A DNA stretch of 64,000 nucleotides. It comes from Chloroflexi bacterium CFX6. GTDB lineage: Bacteria > Chloroflexota > Anaerolineae > Anaerolineales > Villigracilaceae. The DNA lies in contig SZPG01000032.1 in the NCBI GenBank assembly GCA_030263595.1, positions 1 to 64,000 of the forward strand, in the 5' to 3' direction. Below, in pieces: positions 34,840 to 43,362 of this stretch (positions are counted from its first letter, which is position 1; each line of letters starts with the position of its first letter). The notes beneath the pieces are model-generated. The model did not search any database. It saw nothing but the letters and a program-made list of their open reading frames with translations, and had not been told where the DNA came from. Both the position numbers and the translations under genes were made by a program.

Positions 34840-34879
34840 TATAATGAGATTGGGAACGCGGTCATAAACGCGTTCCCAA
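34840..34879 (+). promoter_or_regulatory. -10 element followed by a 5'-leader hairpin
   Basis: TATAAT (34840-34845), then TTGGGAACGCG (34850-34860) pairing perfectly with CGCGTTCCCAA (34869-34879). Transcription should begin about 34852, at the base of the hairpin, giving NBR1-type gene 4 an mRNA with a structured 5' end. No -35 hexamer is seen; the spacing falls inside the tandem repeats. Confidence 0.55.
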
Positions 34880-34915
34880 CCCACTCGTGAAACGACCTGA
34901 ACGGAGGTAACCATC

Positions 34916-35653
34916 ATGTTCTTTCGGATATTTCCGCGGCGCATCCTGCTTATGTCGCTGACCGCCGCCCTGATACTTGCCTCGTGCAACGTTGGCGCGG
35001 AGCCATCCCCCACGCTGGACGTGAACGCCATCAACACCGCCATCGTCGGGACGACGGTCGCCCAACTCTCCGCGCAATTTACGCAGACCGCGCTTGCCGC
35101 GCCGACAAACACCCCCACAGCGACCAACACGCCTCAGGATCTGCCCACATTTGCCCTGCCCACCGCGGACGCCAGCGCCCTGCCGACCATTTCATTCAAC
35201 ACCACACCCGGAGCCATCACAACGCCGCTGCCGGGCTTTACCCAAATTTCCCCCGCATCGCCCTCCGCCGCGACACAGTCGCTTGGAGACGCGTGCAATA
35301 ACAGCGCCTTCGAAGGCGACATTACCATTCCAGACGGTTCGATACTGCCGCCCGGTTATGATTTCCAAAAGATCTGGAAACTTCGCAATACCGGCAGCTG
35401 CACATGGGATGAAGGTTACACCCTGGTCTACATCGGCGGCAGCACACCGGACCTGGATCCGAGGAATTTCGAATTCACAAAAAGCAGCGACTTTGTCGCA
35501 GGAGGGCAAGCCATCAACATGGGCATCTGGCTGACGACCCCCTGTACCCCCGGCAAAGACTACCAGGGACATTGGCGCATGCGCAATGACAGCGGCTACT
35601 ATTTTGGAACGCTTCTGTCCGTCTACGTGGAAGTCCAGGAAAAGTGCAAGTAG
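34916..35653 (+). CDS. NBR1-type Ig-like lipoprotein 4
   Basis: 245 residues. Lipobox LILASC (Cys near 24), Thr/Pro/Ala-rich linker (about 45-125), one NBR1-type domain to the C-terminus (EGDITIPDGSILPPGYDFQK, KLRNTGSCTWDEGYTLVY, YQGHWRMRNDSGYYFG). It has an extra cysteine pair (TTPCTPG, QEKCK at the end) not found in the other members. GGAGGTAA lies before the ATG. 21 nt separate its stop from gene 5, and no terminator lies between, so genes 4 and 5 are probably one transcript. Confidence 0.88.
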   Translation: MFFRIFPRRILLMSLTAALILASCNVGAEPSPTLDVNAINTAIVGTTVAQLSAQFTQTALAAPTNTPTATNTPQDLPTFALPTADASALPTISFNTTPGAITTPLPGFTQISPASPSAATQSLGDACNNSAFEGDITIPDGSILPPGYDFQKIWKLRNTGSCTWDEGYTLVYIGGSTPDLDPRNFEFTKSSDFVAGGQAINMGIWLTTPCTPGKDYQGHWRMRNDSGYYFGTLLSVYVEVQEKCK

Positions 35654-35674
35654 TATCGAACGGAAGGAGATCCC

Positions 35675-36295
35675 ATGAAACTCAAATACTTCGCGCTCCC
35701 GCTCCTTTGTGGTTTGCTCCTCTCCGCATGTGGCGGGTCCGCCGCCCCCACAGAGCCGCCGGTTGACGTTGCCGCTGTTCGCACCTCCGCCGCCAGCACA
35801 GTGGAGGCGAGATTCACCCTGACCGCCGCAGCGTTCACCCCCACCCCGCCTCCCCCGACCGAAACCGAAGCCGCCGCAACGGACGAACCCGAAGCCACCC
35901 CCACTGCAACATCGCCGGTGATCGCCGTGGTTACGAACGCGGAGGGAACGCAGGTCGAACTTTGCGATAATCTGATCTACGTCGCCGATGTGACCGTCCC
36001 GGACGGAACCATCATGTCGCCCGGACAGGATTTCGTCAAGACGTGGCGCGTACGAAACACCGGCGCGTGTCCGTGGGGCGCGGGATACGTTCTCGCCTAC
36101 GCGGGATATACCATCCCGATGGCCGGTCAATTCATTGCGATGACGGAGGTCATCCAACCGGGGCAGGAGGTGGAGGTCTCCGTTCAATTCACAGCCCCCA
36201 GCCAGGCCGGCGAATACCTGAGCGCGTGGACGATGCGGAACCCGCAGGGAGTCACCTTTCCTCAAGTGGTCTTCGTGAAGATCATCGTGCAATAG
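35675..36295 (+). CDS. NBR1-type Ig-like lipoprotein 5
   Basis: 206 residues, the shortest member. Lipobox LLLSACGG (Cys near 19), Thr/Pro/Glu linker (about 45-85), one NBR1-type domain (about 95-206: YVADVTVPDGTIMSPGQDFV, RVRNTGACPWGAGYVLAY, AWTMRNPQGVTFPQVVFV). AAGGAG precedes the ATG. queG begins 4 nt after the stop, so this gene may be cotranscribed with it, although the functions are unrelated. Confidence 0.88.
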   Translation: MKLKYFALPLLCGLLLSACGGSAAPTEPPVDVAAVRTSAASTVEARFTLTAAAFTPTPPPPTETEAAATDEPEATPTATSPVIAVVTNAEGTQVELCDNLIYVADVTVPDGTIMSPGQDFVKTWRVRNTGACPWGAGYVLAYAGYTIPMAGQFIAMTEVIQPGQEVEVSVQFTAPSQAGEYLSAWTMRNPQGVTFPQVVFVKIIVQ

Positions 36296-36299
36296 ATCA

Positions 36300-37340
36300 G
36301 TGACCCGCGACCTCAAACAGAACATCAAAGACAAAGCGCGCCAGTTGGGATTTATCCTGACTGGCGTGACGCTTCCCGACCCGCCCCCGCACTACTCCAC
36401 ATTCGAAAACTGGCTCGCGCAAGGCCGTCACGGCAAAATGGATTACCTTGCCGCCGAACGCTCCCGTGTCCGCCGCGCCGACCCGAAACAAATCCTCCCC
36501 GAATGTAAATCCATCCTGGTCCTGGCAACGCCCTACGATCCCCCGCTCCCCATGAGGGAGGGGCTGGGCGCGAGGGTCGCCTCCTACGCGCGCGGCGCAG
36601 ACTACCACGACGTTCTCCCCGCGCGGATGAAGGAACTTGTTCAATTCATCGAGGAGCAGGTCGGAGGTCCGGTAAAGAACCGCTGGTACACGGATACCGG
36701 CCCCATCCTCGAACGCGATCTCGCCCAGCGCGCCGGCATCGGATGGATCGGCAAGAACACCTGTCTCATCCACCCGAAACAAGGCTCGTATTTCTTCATC
36801 TCCGAAGTCCTGCTCGACCTCGAACTCGAACCCGACCCGCCCTTCGTCACCGATCACTGCGGCGCGTGCACGCGTTGCATCGAAGCATGCCCCACGCAAT
36901 GTATCCTTCCCGATCGCACGCTCGACGCGGCGCGCTGCATTTCCTACCTCACCATCGAACTCAAGGACGACATTCCTCTTGAACTGCGCGGCAAAATGGG
37001 CGATTGGGTTTTTGGGTGCGACGTCTGCCAGATGGTCTGCCCGTGGAATCGATTCGCGCCCGAAGGCGATCCCGCCTTTTCGGAGGAAGAACCGCCTCCC
37101 TCTTTGACCGAGGAACTGACTCTCACACCCCGGACTTTTAACCAACGCTTCGAGCGGAGCCCCGTCAAACGCGCCAAGCGACGCGGCTACCTGCGAAACG
37201 TCGCGGTCGCGCTCGGCAACACCGGAGACCTGCGCGCCCTCCCGGTATTACAAAACGCATTGAACGACGAGGAACCCACGATCCGCGAACACGCGGCTTG
37301 GGCAATCGAACAGATCAATCGGCGCGCGAATCAGCCGTGA
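36300..37340 (+). CDS. queG: epoxyqueuosine reductase QueG
   Basis: 346 residues. Last step of queuosine synthesis: cobalamin-dependent reduction of epoxyqueuosine in tRNA. Visible: catalytic Asp132 in WYTDTGPILERDLA, AGIGWIGKNTCLI, two 4Fe-4S sets (CGACTRCIEACPTQC and CDVCQMVCPWN), and a C-terminal HEAT-like repeat (RALPVLQNALNDEEPTIREH) as in the longer QueG form. The start is a GTG at 36300; nothing upstream in frame fits better. No other queuosine gene is in the window. Confidence 0.95.
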   Translation: MTRDLKQNIKDKARQLGFILTGVTLPDPPPHYSTFENWLAQGRHGKMDYLAAERSRVRRADPKQILPECKSILVLATPYDPPLPMREGLGARVASYARGADYHDVLPARMKELVQFIEEQVGGPVKNRWYTDTGPILERDLAQRAGIGWIGKNTCLIHPKQGSYFFISEVLLDLELEPDPPFVTDHCGACTRCIEACPTQCILPDRTLDAARCISYLTIELKDDIPLELRGKMGDWVFGCDVCQMVCPWNRFAPEGDPAFSEEEPPPSLTEELTLTPRTFNQRFERSPVKRAKRRGYLRNVAVALGNTGDLRALPVLQNALNDEEPTIREHAAWAIEQINRRANQP

Positions 37341-37361
37341 CGTTTTACGCAGGATGGATCG

Positions 37362-37958
37362 TCAACCCTGAAGCGTTATATACTTCCTTCGGGGATTAAT
37401 CCCAATGATCCCTTCGAACGCCCCCTTGATCGCCTTCATATCCGCTTCCATGTCCCCGGTGGGATGAAACGCCTGTCCGATAATACGGACGGTTCTATGT
37501 TTCCCGTCCACCTGCGCCATCACAACTGGAATCCCGGCCGTCCTGGCGATGTGATAAAACCCGCTCTTCCATTCCGTCACGTGATGACGCGTCCCTTCGG
37601 GGGCAATGGTCAGGACGAAGCGATCGGATTCGTTGCATATCTTCACCATCTGTTCCACCAACCCGCTGGATTTCCTACGGTCCACGGGAATCCCGCCGCA
37701 ATAACGGAAGAACCAGCCGACCGGGAAGCGGAACAACTCCGCCTTGCCCATGAAGTGGACGTTCGCCCGCAGGACGAAGATCACGCCGAGGAACAGGACG
37801 AAATCCCAGTTGGAGGTGTGCGGCGCGCCGATCAGGATATATTTCGGAATATCGGGAAGTTTCCCCTCCACGCGCCATCCGGCGAGGCGCATGACGATCC
37901 GCGCAAGGACGTGAAAAATAAAACTGAGGACGGGGGTATTGAAGATGGTGGTTTTCAT
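37362..37958 (-). CDS. PlsC-like acyltransferase (lysophospholipid acyltransferase family)
   Basis: 198 residues. All four acyltransferase motifs are present: GAPHTSNWD (catalytic H-x4-D), GKAELFRFP, GGIPVDRR and APEGTRHHV. One N-terminal hydrophobic segment would hold it at the membrane. It should acylate glycerophospholipids or a related acceptor. Shorter than typical PlsC (about 240), a subgroup often annotated as glycerol acyltransferase. It converges with queG and leaves 110 nt before the divergent sulfotransferase gene. Confidence 0.88.
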   Translation of the reverse strand: MKTTIFNTPVLSFIFHVLARIVMRLAGWRVEGKLPDIPKYILIGAPHTSNWDFVLFLGVIFVLRANVHFMGKAELFRFPVGWFFRYCGGIPVDRRKSSGLVEQMVKICNESDRFVLTIAPEGTRHHVTEWKSGFYHIARTAGIPVVMAQVDGKHRTVRIIGQAFHPTGDMEADMKAIKGAFEGIIGINPRRKYITLQG

Positions 37959-38068
37959 CCTATTCCGTTTGTTCGATTTGAAACTGGGTCGCCCCGATAC
38001 TTCCCTGTATTCATTGGCAATCGCATCGCTGTCATCCCGATTATACTCCTCTGTGGTTTAATACCGTC

Positions 38069-38917
38069 ATGTCCTTGAAGTCGTCGCTCCGTTCCATTCT
38101 CTATCAGACCGAAAAAACAATCCAGCGCGTTCGTTTTGCCTCGCAACCTGCCGACCTGCCGATCCTGCTCGGCATCTCCTTTCCGAAAAGCGGAACGCAC
38201 CTGCTCGATCAGATCCTGCTCGGCTTCTCGAACGTTGCGCCATACGCCAAACGCCTGCATTCCTTTTACGCCGAATACGAAGGCGAAAGCGGGGTCAAGC
38301 GCGCGCCGGAGCAAGCCATTCGCTGGCTCGATTCGCTTCGTTCGCGCGACGTCGCCTCCGCCCATCTCTTTGCAAGACCCGATGCCGTCGTCCGCGTTCG
38401 TTCCCCCAGGTACATTCCCTACTTCATCTTCCGCGACCCGCGCGATGCGGTCGTCTCGCACGTCTTCTACGTCACCGAAATGGAAGCGCGCCACGCGCAT
38501 CATGCGTACTATCAATCCCTGCCCGATTTCGACACGCGGCTCAAGGTCAGCATTTTGGGCAGACCCGATACAGACATCGAATTCCCCAACGTCGCCGAAC
38601 GCTTCGCTCCCTACGTGGGTTGGCTGGATCAGCCCGAGGTGTTGACCATTCACTTCGAAGATTTGATTCAGGACCGGGCGGCGGCTCTGAACCGCATCCT
38701 GGACCACTTCCTCGCCCGCGTCCCGCTTCCTTCGCCCAGACAGTTGATCCTTGACTCCCTCGAGTCCGCCATCAACCCGGCAAAGTCCCCGACCTTCCGC
38801 TCCGGGAAGACCGGCGAATGGAGGAAGCATTTCACAGACGAACACAAAAAGCTCTTCAAGGACGCGGCGGGCGATTTGTTGATAAGATTGGGTTACGAAA
38901 AGGATAATGACTGGTAA
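38069..38917 (+). CDS. PAPS-dependent sulfotransferase 1
   Basis: 282 residues. 5'-phosphosulfate loop LGISFPKSGTHLLDQILLG near residue 35, 3'-phosphate motif YFIFRDPRDAVVSHVFY near 115, and the C-terminal FRSGKTGEWRKHFTDEHK, the pattern of Sulfotransfer_1 enzymes. Cytosolic. As the first gene of a glycosyltransferase cluster it probably sulfates a sugar of the polysaccharide. Acceptor unknown. A second sulfotransferase ends the cluster. Confidence 0.88.
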   Translation: MSLKSSLRSILYQTEKTIQRVRFASQPADLPILLGISFPKSGTHLLDQILLGFSNVAPYAKRLHSFYAEYEGESGVKRAPEQAIRWLDSLRSRDVASAHLFARPDAVVRVRSPRYIPYFIFRDPRDAVVSHVFYVTEMEARHAHHAYYQSLPDFDTRLKVSILGRPDTDIEFPNVAERFAPYVGWLDQPEVLTIHFEDLIQDRAAALNRILDHFLARVPLPSPRQLILDSLESAINPAKSPTFRSGKTGEWRKHFTDEHKKLFKDAAGDLLIRLGYEKDNDW

Positions 38918-38967
38918 CTGCTCCGTCGTCATCGCGCATTCGATGCGACTCCCGCCAATAGTGCCAC

Positions 38968-40245
38968 ATGAAATATTACTCCGAATTCATTCCCTATACA
39001 TTTCTATCCGTGTTTTTGGTGGGATTATATTACCTGTTGGAAAACAAATTGACCAAAGCCTGGATGCGTTGGGCATGGTGGGTTGGCTGTCTGGTGGTCG
39101 TCATTGCAATCGGCTGGCAGGTTGGGGTTGATCATATCTGGGCTGACTTCGGAAATGGTTATTACTTTGCAGGGCGAAACATCCTCGCCCGTCCCGATCA
39201 ACTCTATCAGGGTGAGAATTGCGGGGGATACGTCAACTTTCCGCTATTGGCGTATGTGTTTGCGCCTCTGGGAAGGATGGCAAAGGGGGAGGCAGGTCGC
39301 ATATTTTTCCTGATCAACACCGTTTCCATCATGCCGCTTGCCTACTGGCTGGTCAAATTTGGAAATTTGAAAGGCTGGAGGCGCTGGCTCGCGCTTTTCC
39401 TCCTCGCGATCAACGGTCCCCTCGACTATAGTATCTGGCTCGGGAATTCCACCAATCTCATCATGCTGAGCATGATTCTGGCGCTCTGGTGGTTCGAACG
39501 GGGAAAGGATTTCGGAGCGGGCATTCTTCTGGGGATCAATGGTTTGATCAAGATTCCCATGATCCTTCCGGCAGGGTACTATTTTGCGCGGCGTCAATGG
39601 AAAGTGGTTGCCGGCGGGGTATTGGCGGTGGGCGTCGTTGTTGTGTTATCTCTGGCGTTTACATCCCTTTCCCTTAACCGCATGTGGCTGAATAACTGCA
39701 TCCTGTCCTTTTCGGGACGCCCGGTTGGCGCCTTCAACAACCAATCGGTTGCGGCTGTGCTGGCGCGCGAACTTATACCGGAGAGTGGGATTAGATACTG
39801 GCTCCCTCTCGAACCGACCCCGCTCTTCAGCGCAGCCTCCAGGATGGCGGTGTTTCTGCTTTTTGTCCCGGTGATCGTCATATTGCTCGATCGTTGGAAA
39901 TCGCCGCGCACAAAATCCGAGCATCTGCTTGAGTTTTTCATGGTTCTCGTGTGTTCATTATTGACAAGCCCGATTTCGTGGACGCATTATTTCATGTTTC
40001 TATTGATTCCCACCGCTTATTATTTCGAGGATCGTCTTCTTGCAAAAGGAACAAAGGGGCTTAACCTGTTGCTGTTGATAAGTTTGATCCTGATAACCAC
40101 ACCGGCGGATTTGACTCTGGCGCTTTTCGACGCGACAGGCCGGCGCGGCGTACTGTCCGTTCACTTTTGGGGAGGCGCGCTTTTCTACATATTCCTTTTT
40201 GCGTTATGGCTGCGCCGGCGTAAAAGCGCCCTCGAGAAATCATGA
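38968..40245 (+). CDS. GT87-like (DUF2029) polyprenyl-linked glycosyltransferase, membrane
   Basis: 425 residues, about 11 membrane segments. The first outer loop holds WADFGNGYYFAGRNILA, with the catalytic-type Asp of GT-C enzymes, and INGLIKIPMILPAGYY is the NGxxKxxP motif of the GT87/mannosyltransferase family. It would move a hexose from a polyprenyl-phosphate sugar on the outer face. Its last four bases overlap the start of the next gene (ATGA). Confidence 0.8.
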   Translation: MKYYSEFIPYTFLSVFLVGLYYLLENKLTKAWMRWAWWVGCLVVVIAIGWQVGVDHIWADFGNGYYFAGRNILARPDQLYQGENCGGYVNFPLLAYVFAPLGRMAKGEAGRIFFLINTVSIMPLAYWLVKFGNLKGWRRWLALFLLAINGPLDYSIWLGNSTNLIMLSMILALWWFERGKDFGAGILLGINGLIKIPMILPAGYYFARRQWKVVAGGVLAVGVVVVLSLAFTSLSLNRMWLNNCILSFSGRPVGAFNNQSVAAVLARELIPESGIRYWLPLEPTPLFSAASRMAVFLLFVPVIVILLDRWKSPRTKSEHLLEFFMVLVCSLLTSPISWTHYFMFLLIPTAYYFEDRLLAKGTKGLNLLLLISLILITTPADLTLALFDATGRRGVLSVHFWGGALFYIFLFALWLRRRKSALEKS

Positions 40246-41186
40246 TTACTCCCATGAACTGCTCCGTCGTCGTCCGCGCGTATAACGAAGAGAAACACAT
40301 CGGCCGTTTGCTCGAGGGGATTCGCCAGCAGACGATCCGTGACGCGGAGATCCTCCTCGTCGACTCCGGCTCGACCGATGGAACTGTTGCGATCGCGGAA
40401 TCGTTCGGAGCGCGGGTCGTCCACATTCCGTCAGCGGAGTTTACGTTTGGGCGGTCGCTCAATTTCGGGGTCCGCGAAGCGACGCGTGAGTTCGTCGTCA
40501 TTGCCAGCGCGCACGTCTATCCCGTCTATCCCGATTGGCTGGAGAGTTTGCTTCGTCCCTTCGAGGATGGACGGATCGCATTGACCTACGGCAAACAGCG
40601 CGGACCCGCTTCCGCCAAATATTCCGAACAGCAGATTTATCATCAATGGTATCCCGATACGGGCAGCCTCGACCAGCCGACTGCGTTTTGCAACAACGCC
40701 AACGCCGCCATCCGCAAAAGTTTGTGGGAGCGGCATCCCTACGACGAAACGTTGACCGGACTCGAAGACGTGGCGTGGGGAAAGTGGGCGAAGGAACAGG
40801 GATACGGAATCGCGTACGCCCCCGAAGCGGAGATCGTCCACGTCCACGACGAATCGCCGCGCGGGGTTTACAATCGTTACCGCCGCGAGGCGATGGCGCT
40901 ACGGAAGATCTACCCCGAAGCGCATTTCAACTTTTACGATTTTATCCGTTTGACGATCACGAACATCTTCAGCGATCTGTGGCACGCGGCGCGGGAGCGC
41001 GTCTTGTTGAAGAATATCGCCTCGATCCTCTGGTTCCGTTTCATGCAGTTTCATGGAACGAGAATGGGACATCGCGAGACGAGCCTGGTCACACCGCAAT
41101 TGCGCGAGACGTTCTATTACGCGAGGGAGAGGAAGAGGAAGGACGAAAAGCAGAGGGATGTGGAACCGATTCGATATCGGTCCTGA
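40242..41186 (+). CDS. family 2 glycosyltransferase
   Basis: 314 residues. GT-A fold: SVVVRAYNEEKHIGRLLEGI at the N-terminus, DSGSTDGTV (nucleotide-sugar binding), an acceptor-side motif TGLEDVAWGKWAKEQG (the ED of many GT2 enzymes), and a C-terminal amphipathic region. The usual DxD is represented by SAHVYP, which is diverged. Overlaps the GT87 gene by four bases. Donor and acceptor not predictable. Confidence 0.88.
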   Translation: MITPMNCSVVVRAYNEEKHIGRLLEGIRQQTIRDAEILLVDSGSTDGTVAIAESFGARVVHIPSAEFTFGRSLNFGVREATREFVVIASAHVYPVYPDWLESLLRPFEDGRIALTYGKQRGPASAKYSEQQIYHQWYPDTGSLDQPTAFCNNANAAIRKSLWERHPYDETLTGLEDVAWGKWAKEQGYGIAYAPEAEIVHVHDESPRGVYNRYRREAMALRKIYPEAHFNFYDFIRLTITNIFSDLWHAARERVLLKNIASILWFRFMQFHGTRMGHRETSLVTPQLRETFYYARERKRKDEKQRDVEPIRYRS

Positions 41187-41200
41187 CGGTTTCCGCGGAG

Positions 41201-42652
41201 ATGCGACGAGAAATGAGCCGTTTATTTAGCAGCAGGAACACGTTCGCAGAGGCGCTCGGGCTGATCCTGTTTTTGTCCGGTCTTGCGTTGTTCGCATACC
41301 TGGGCTATTACAACCGTTACTGGGCGGACGATTGGTGTTACAACGCCGATCTCGAGAGGCTTGGTTTTTGGGGAACCATGAAGGGGTATACCTACGTCAC
41401 AACGTACGCGTCGAACAGGTTCTCGTTGACGTTGTTCTCCGGGTTGTTGAATTTCGGGGGCGTGATCGGGGTCCAGGCGATGACCGGGGTATTCATCCTG
41501 TTTTGGATGTGGGGAATGTATCGCCTGCTGAGTCACGTCAACGCATGGACGGACCTCCGCTTCCCAAAAACAACCCCATTGCTCGTAACGGCGATCATCG
41601 TTTTCTATTCCATCCACCTTGCCCCGCACCTGTACCAGAGCCTCTACTGGAGGTCGGGACTCCTTCCTTACACTGCGCCGCTGGTGTTCGGGGTGTGGGC
41701 GTTTGCACTGATCCTGTCCCCTGCCGTGCAGGAAGCGCGTGTTTTTCCTCACGCGACCCTCACAGGCATTCTCGCGTTTCTAGGCGGAGGATTTTCGGAG
41801 GCGGGCAACGCCGTGTTGACCGCGGCATTGACGATGTATGTGATCGCCTGTCTCGTGTTCAGGCGGAGGGAATGGGCAGGAACCACACTCCCTTTCGCGG
41901 TCGTCGCCCTGTTGGCTTCGATCTCTGCGATGGCGGTTTTGATCGTCTCGCCCACCACCGATTACCGGCTTGGGTTATATGAGGCGGCTCCCGGTCTTAC
42001 GGAGTTCCCCCGCCTGTTGTTCTACCATACCTACGAGTTCCTCGCCCTCAACATGTTGGAGTTAGCGCTGACGCACACGATCATTTTCGGGACCTTGTTA
42101 CTGGTCGGCGCGCTATCGGCTTCGCTCACGCCGAAACGCCCGCAAGCAGGGACATCCTTCCTCGCGGTCTCTGCGATTGCCGTGTCTACGTTTGCATTGG
42201 TCGCGGCAAGTTTTGCCCCCAGCGTATACATCGAAAGTTCGCTCCCGGCGTCACGGGCGAGGGTCATCGCCCAGTTCTTATTCATCCTGGGTTACGGGGT
42301 GGTCGCCTTCCTCGCGGGTCTCTACATCAGGCAACACGTCCATTGGCGGCGGCTGGATCTGCTTCTGACCATCGTTCTCTTTTTGCTTTACGCGCATGGC
42401 GCGTACTCTGTGGCGCTGGAAGCCGGAAAGATTCCCTTGTACGCGGAGAGGGCAGCCGTTTGGGACGAAAGGGATTTGCAGATCAGGCAATCGAAAGAGC
42501 AGGGGATTTTGGAAATCCACGTGCGCGGGATTGACGGCTCCCCTGTGGGCGGCATTCGGGATTTCATGGACGCGCGCGGACCGGGCTATTGGGTCAATAA
42601 CTGCGCCGTCCGCTATTACGGCGTGGAGGCGATCTACGCGGCACTGCCATGA
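41201..42652 (+). CDS. polytopic membrane protein, DUF6056/GT-C-like
   Basis: About 483 residues and 11-12 hydrophobic segments. The first external loop reads YYNRYWADDWCYNADLERLG; an acidic pair in this place is what GT-C glycosyltransferases use, and DDxCY is characteristic of DUF6056-type proteins. A soluble C-terminal part (about 415-483) contains IRQSKEQGILEIHVRGIDG. Start uncertain between ATG 41201 and ATG 41213; neither has a well placed ribosome site. Longer in-frame extensions upstream lie inside the GT2 gene and were rejected. Confidence 0.75.
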   Translation: MRREMSRLFSSRNTFAEALGLILFLSGLALFAYLGYYNRYWADDWCYNADLERLGFWGTMKGYTYVTTYASNRFSLTLFSGLLNFGGVIGVQAMTGVFILFWMWGMYRLLSHVNAWTDLRFPKTTPLLVTAIIVFYSIHLAPHLYQSLYWRSGLLPYTAPLVFGVWAFALILSPAVQEARVFPHATLTGILAFLGGGFSEAGNAVLTAALTMYVIACLVFRRREWAGTTLPFAVVALLASISAMAVLIVSPTTDYRLGLYEAAPGLTEFPRLLFYHTYEFLALNMLELALTHTIIFGTLLLVGALSASLTPKRPQAGTSFLAVSAIAVSTFALVAASFAPSVYIESSLPASRARVIAQFLFILGYGVVAFLAGLYIRQHVHWRRLDLLLTIVLFLLYAHGAYSVALEAGKIPLYAERAAVWDERDLQIRQSKEQGILEIHVRGIDGSPVGGIRDFMDARGPGYWVNNCAVRYYGVEAIYAALP

Positions 42653-42690
42653 GCGCTTATCGAATCTCCAAGTCCGTTATAATTCATCCA

Positions 42691-43362
42691 ATGAACCTTG
42701 TTGCCCTCGTCCCCATGCGCCATCACAGCCAGCGCGTGCCAGGCAAGAACTACCGCGTCCTTGCCGGGAAACCGCTCTATCAGCACATCCTCGAGACGCT
42801 TCTCGCCGTCCCTGAAATCAATCAAATCGTCGTGGATACAGACTCCGATCCCGTAATGAACGGATTGCGTGAAAACTTCCCGCAGGTGAAGATCATCGTC
42901 CGCCCCGAACGCCTGCGCGCGGACGATATTCCCATGAACGAAATCCTTCTGTACGACACGGAACAATATCCCGCCGATTTTTATTTGCAGACGCACAGCA
43001 CCAATCCGTTGCTCAAAGCCGAAACGATCTCGCGCGCGATCCAACTGCTCGTTACGAATTACCCCAAAAACGATTCGCTTTTTTCCGTCACGCGCCGGCA
43101 GACGCGCCTCTATGACCGGCGCGGAAAGGCGATCAATCACGATCCTCACGAACTGATCCAGACACAGGACCTGCCTCCCGTGTACGAGGAAAATTCGTGC
43201 ATTTACATTTTCACGCGCGAAAAACTCATTGCCAAACGTCACCGCATCGGCGACGCGCCGCTGATGTTCGAGAGCCCTCGCCTCGAAGCCGTGGACATTG
43301 ACGAAGAGTCCGATTTTCAAATTGCGGAAATCCTCATGCGAATGCGAATGGAAAACGACTAA
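42691..43362 (+). CDS. acylneuraminate cytidylyltransferase family (CMP-sugar synthetase)
   Basis: 223 residues. N-terminal nucleotide-binding motif ALVPMRHHSQRVPGKNYRVL, a variant of the PARGGSxRxPxKN loop, then VVDTDSDPVM, YLQTHSTNPLLKAETISRAI and VDIDEESDFQIAE. It would activate a sugar acid with CTP. The diverged loop (MRHHSQR) means the substrate may not be a standard sialic acid. No NeuB-like synthase is in the window. Start chosen for homology; an ATG at 42649 overlaps the previous stop by four bases and would add 14 residues. TATAAT lies 7 bp before 42691. Confidence 0.85.
   Translation: MNLVALVPMRHHSQRVPGKNYRVLAGKPLYQHILETLLAVPEINQIVVDTDSDPVMNGLRENFPQVKIIVRPERLRADDIPMNEILLYDTEQYPADFYLQTHSTNPLLKAETISRAIQLLVTNYPKNDSLFSVTRRQTRLYDRRGKAINHDPHELIQTQDLPPVYEENSCIYIFTREKLIAKRHRIGDAPLMFESPRLEAVDIDEESDFQIAEILMRMRMEND

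Noticed and set aside
40535-41200. N-terminal extension of the DUF6056-like gene
   Set aside because: Lies inside the GT2 gene in another frame and is Arg-rich without similarity; the membrane protein starts at 41201 or 41213.
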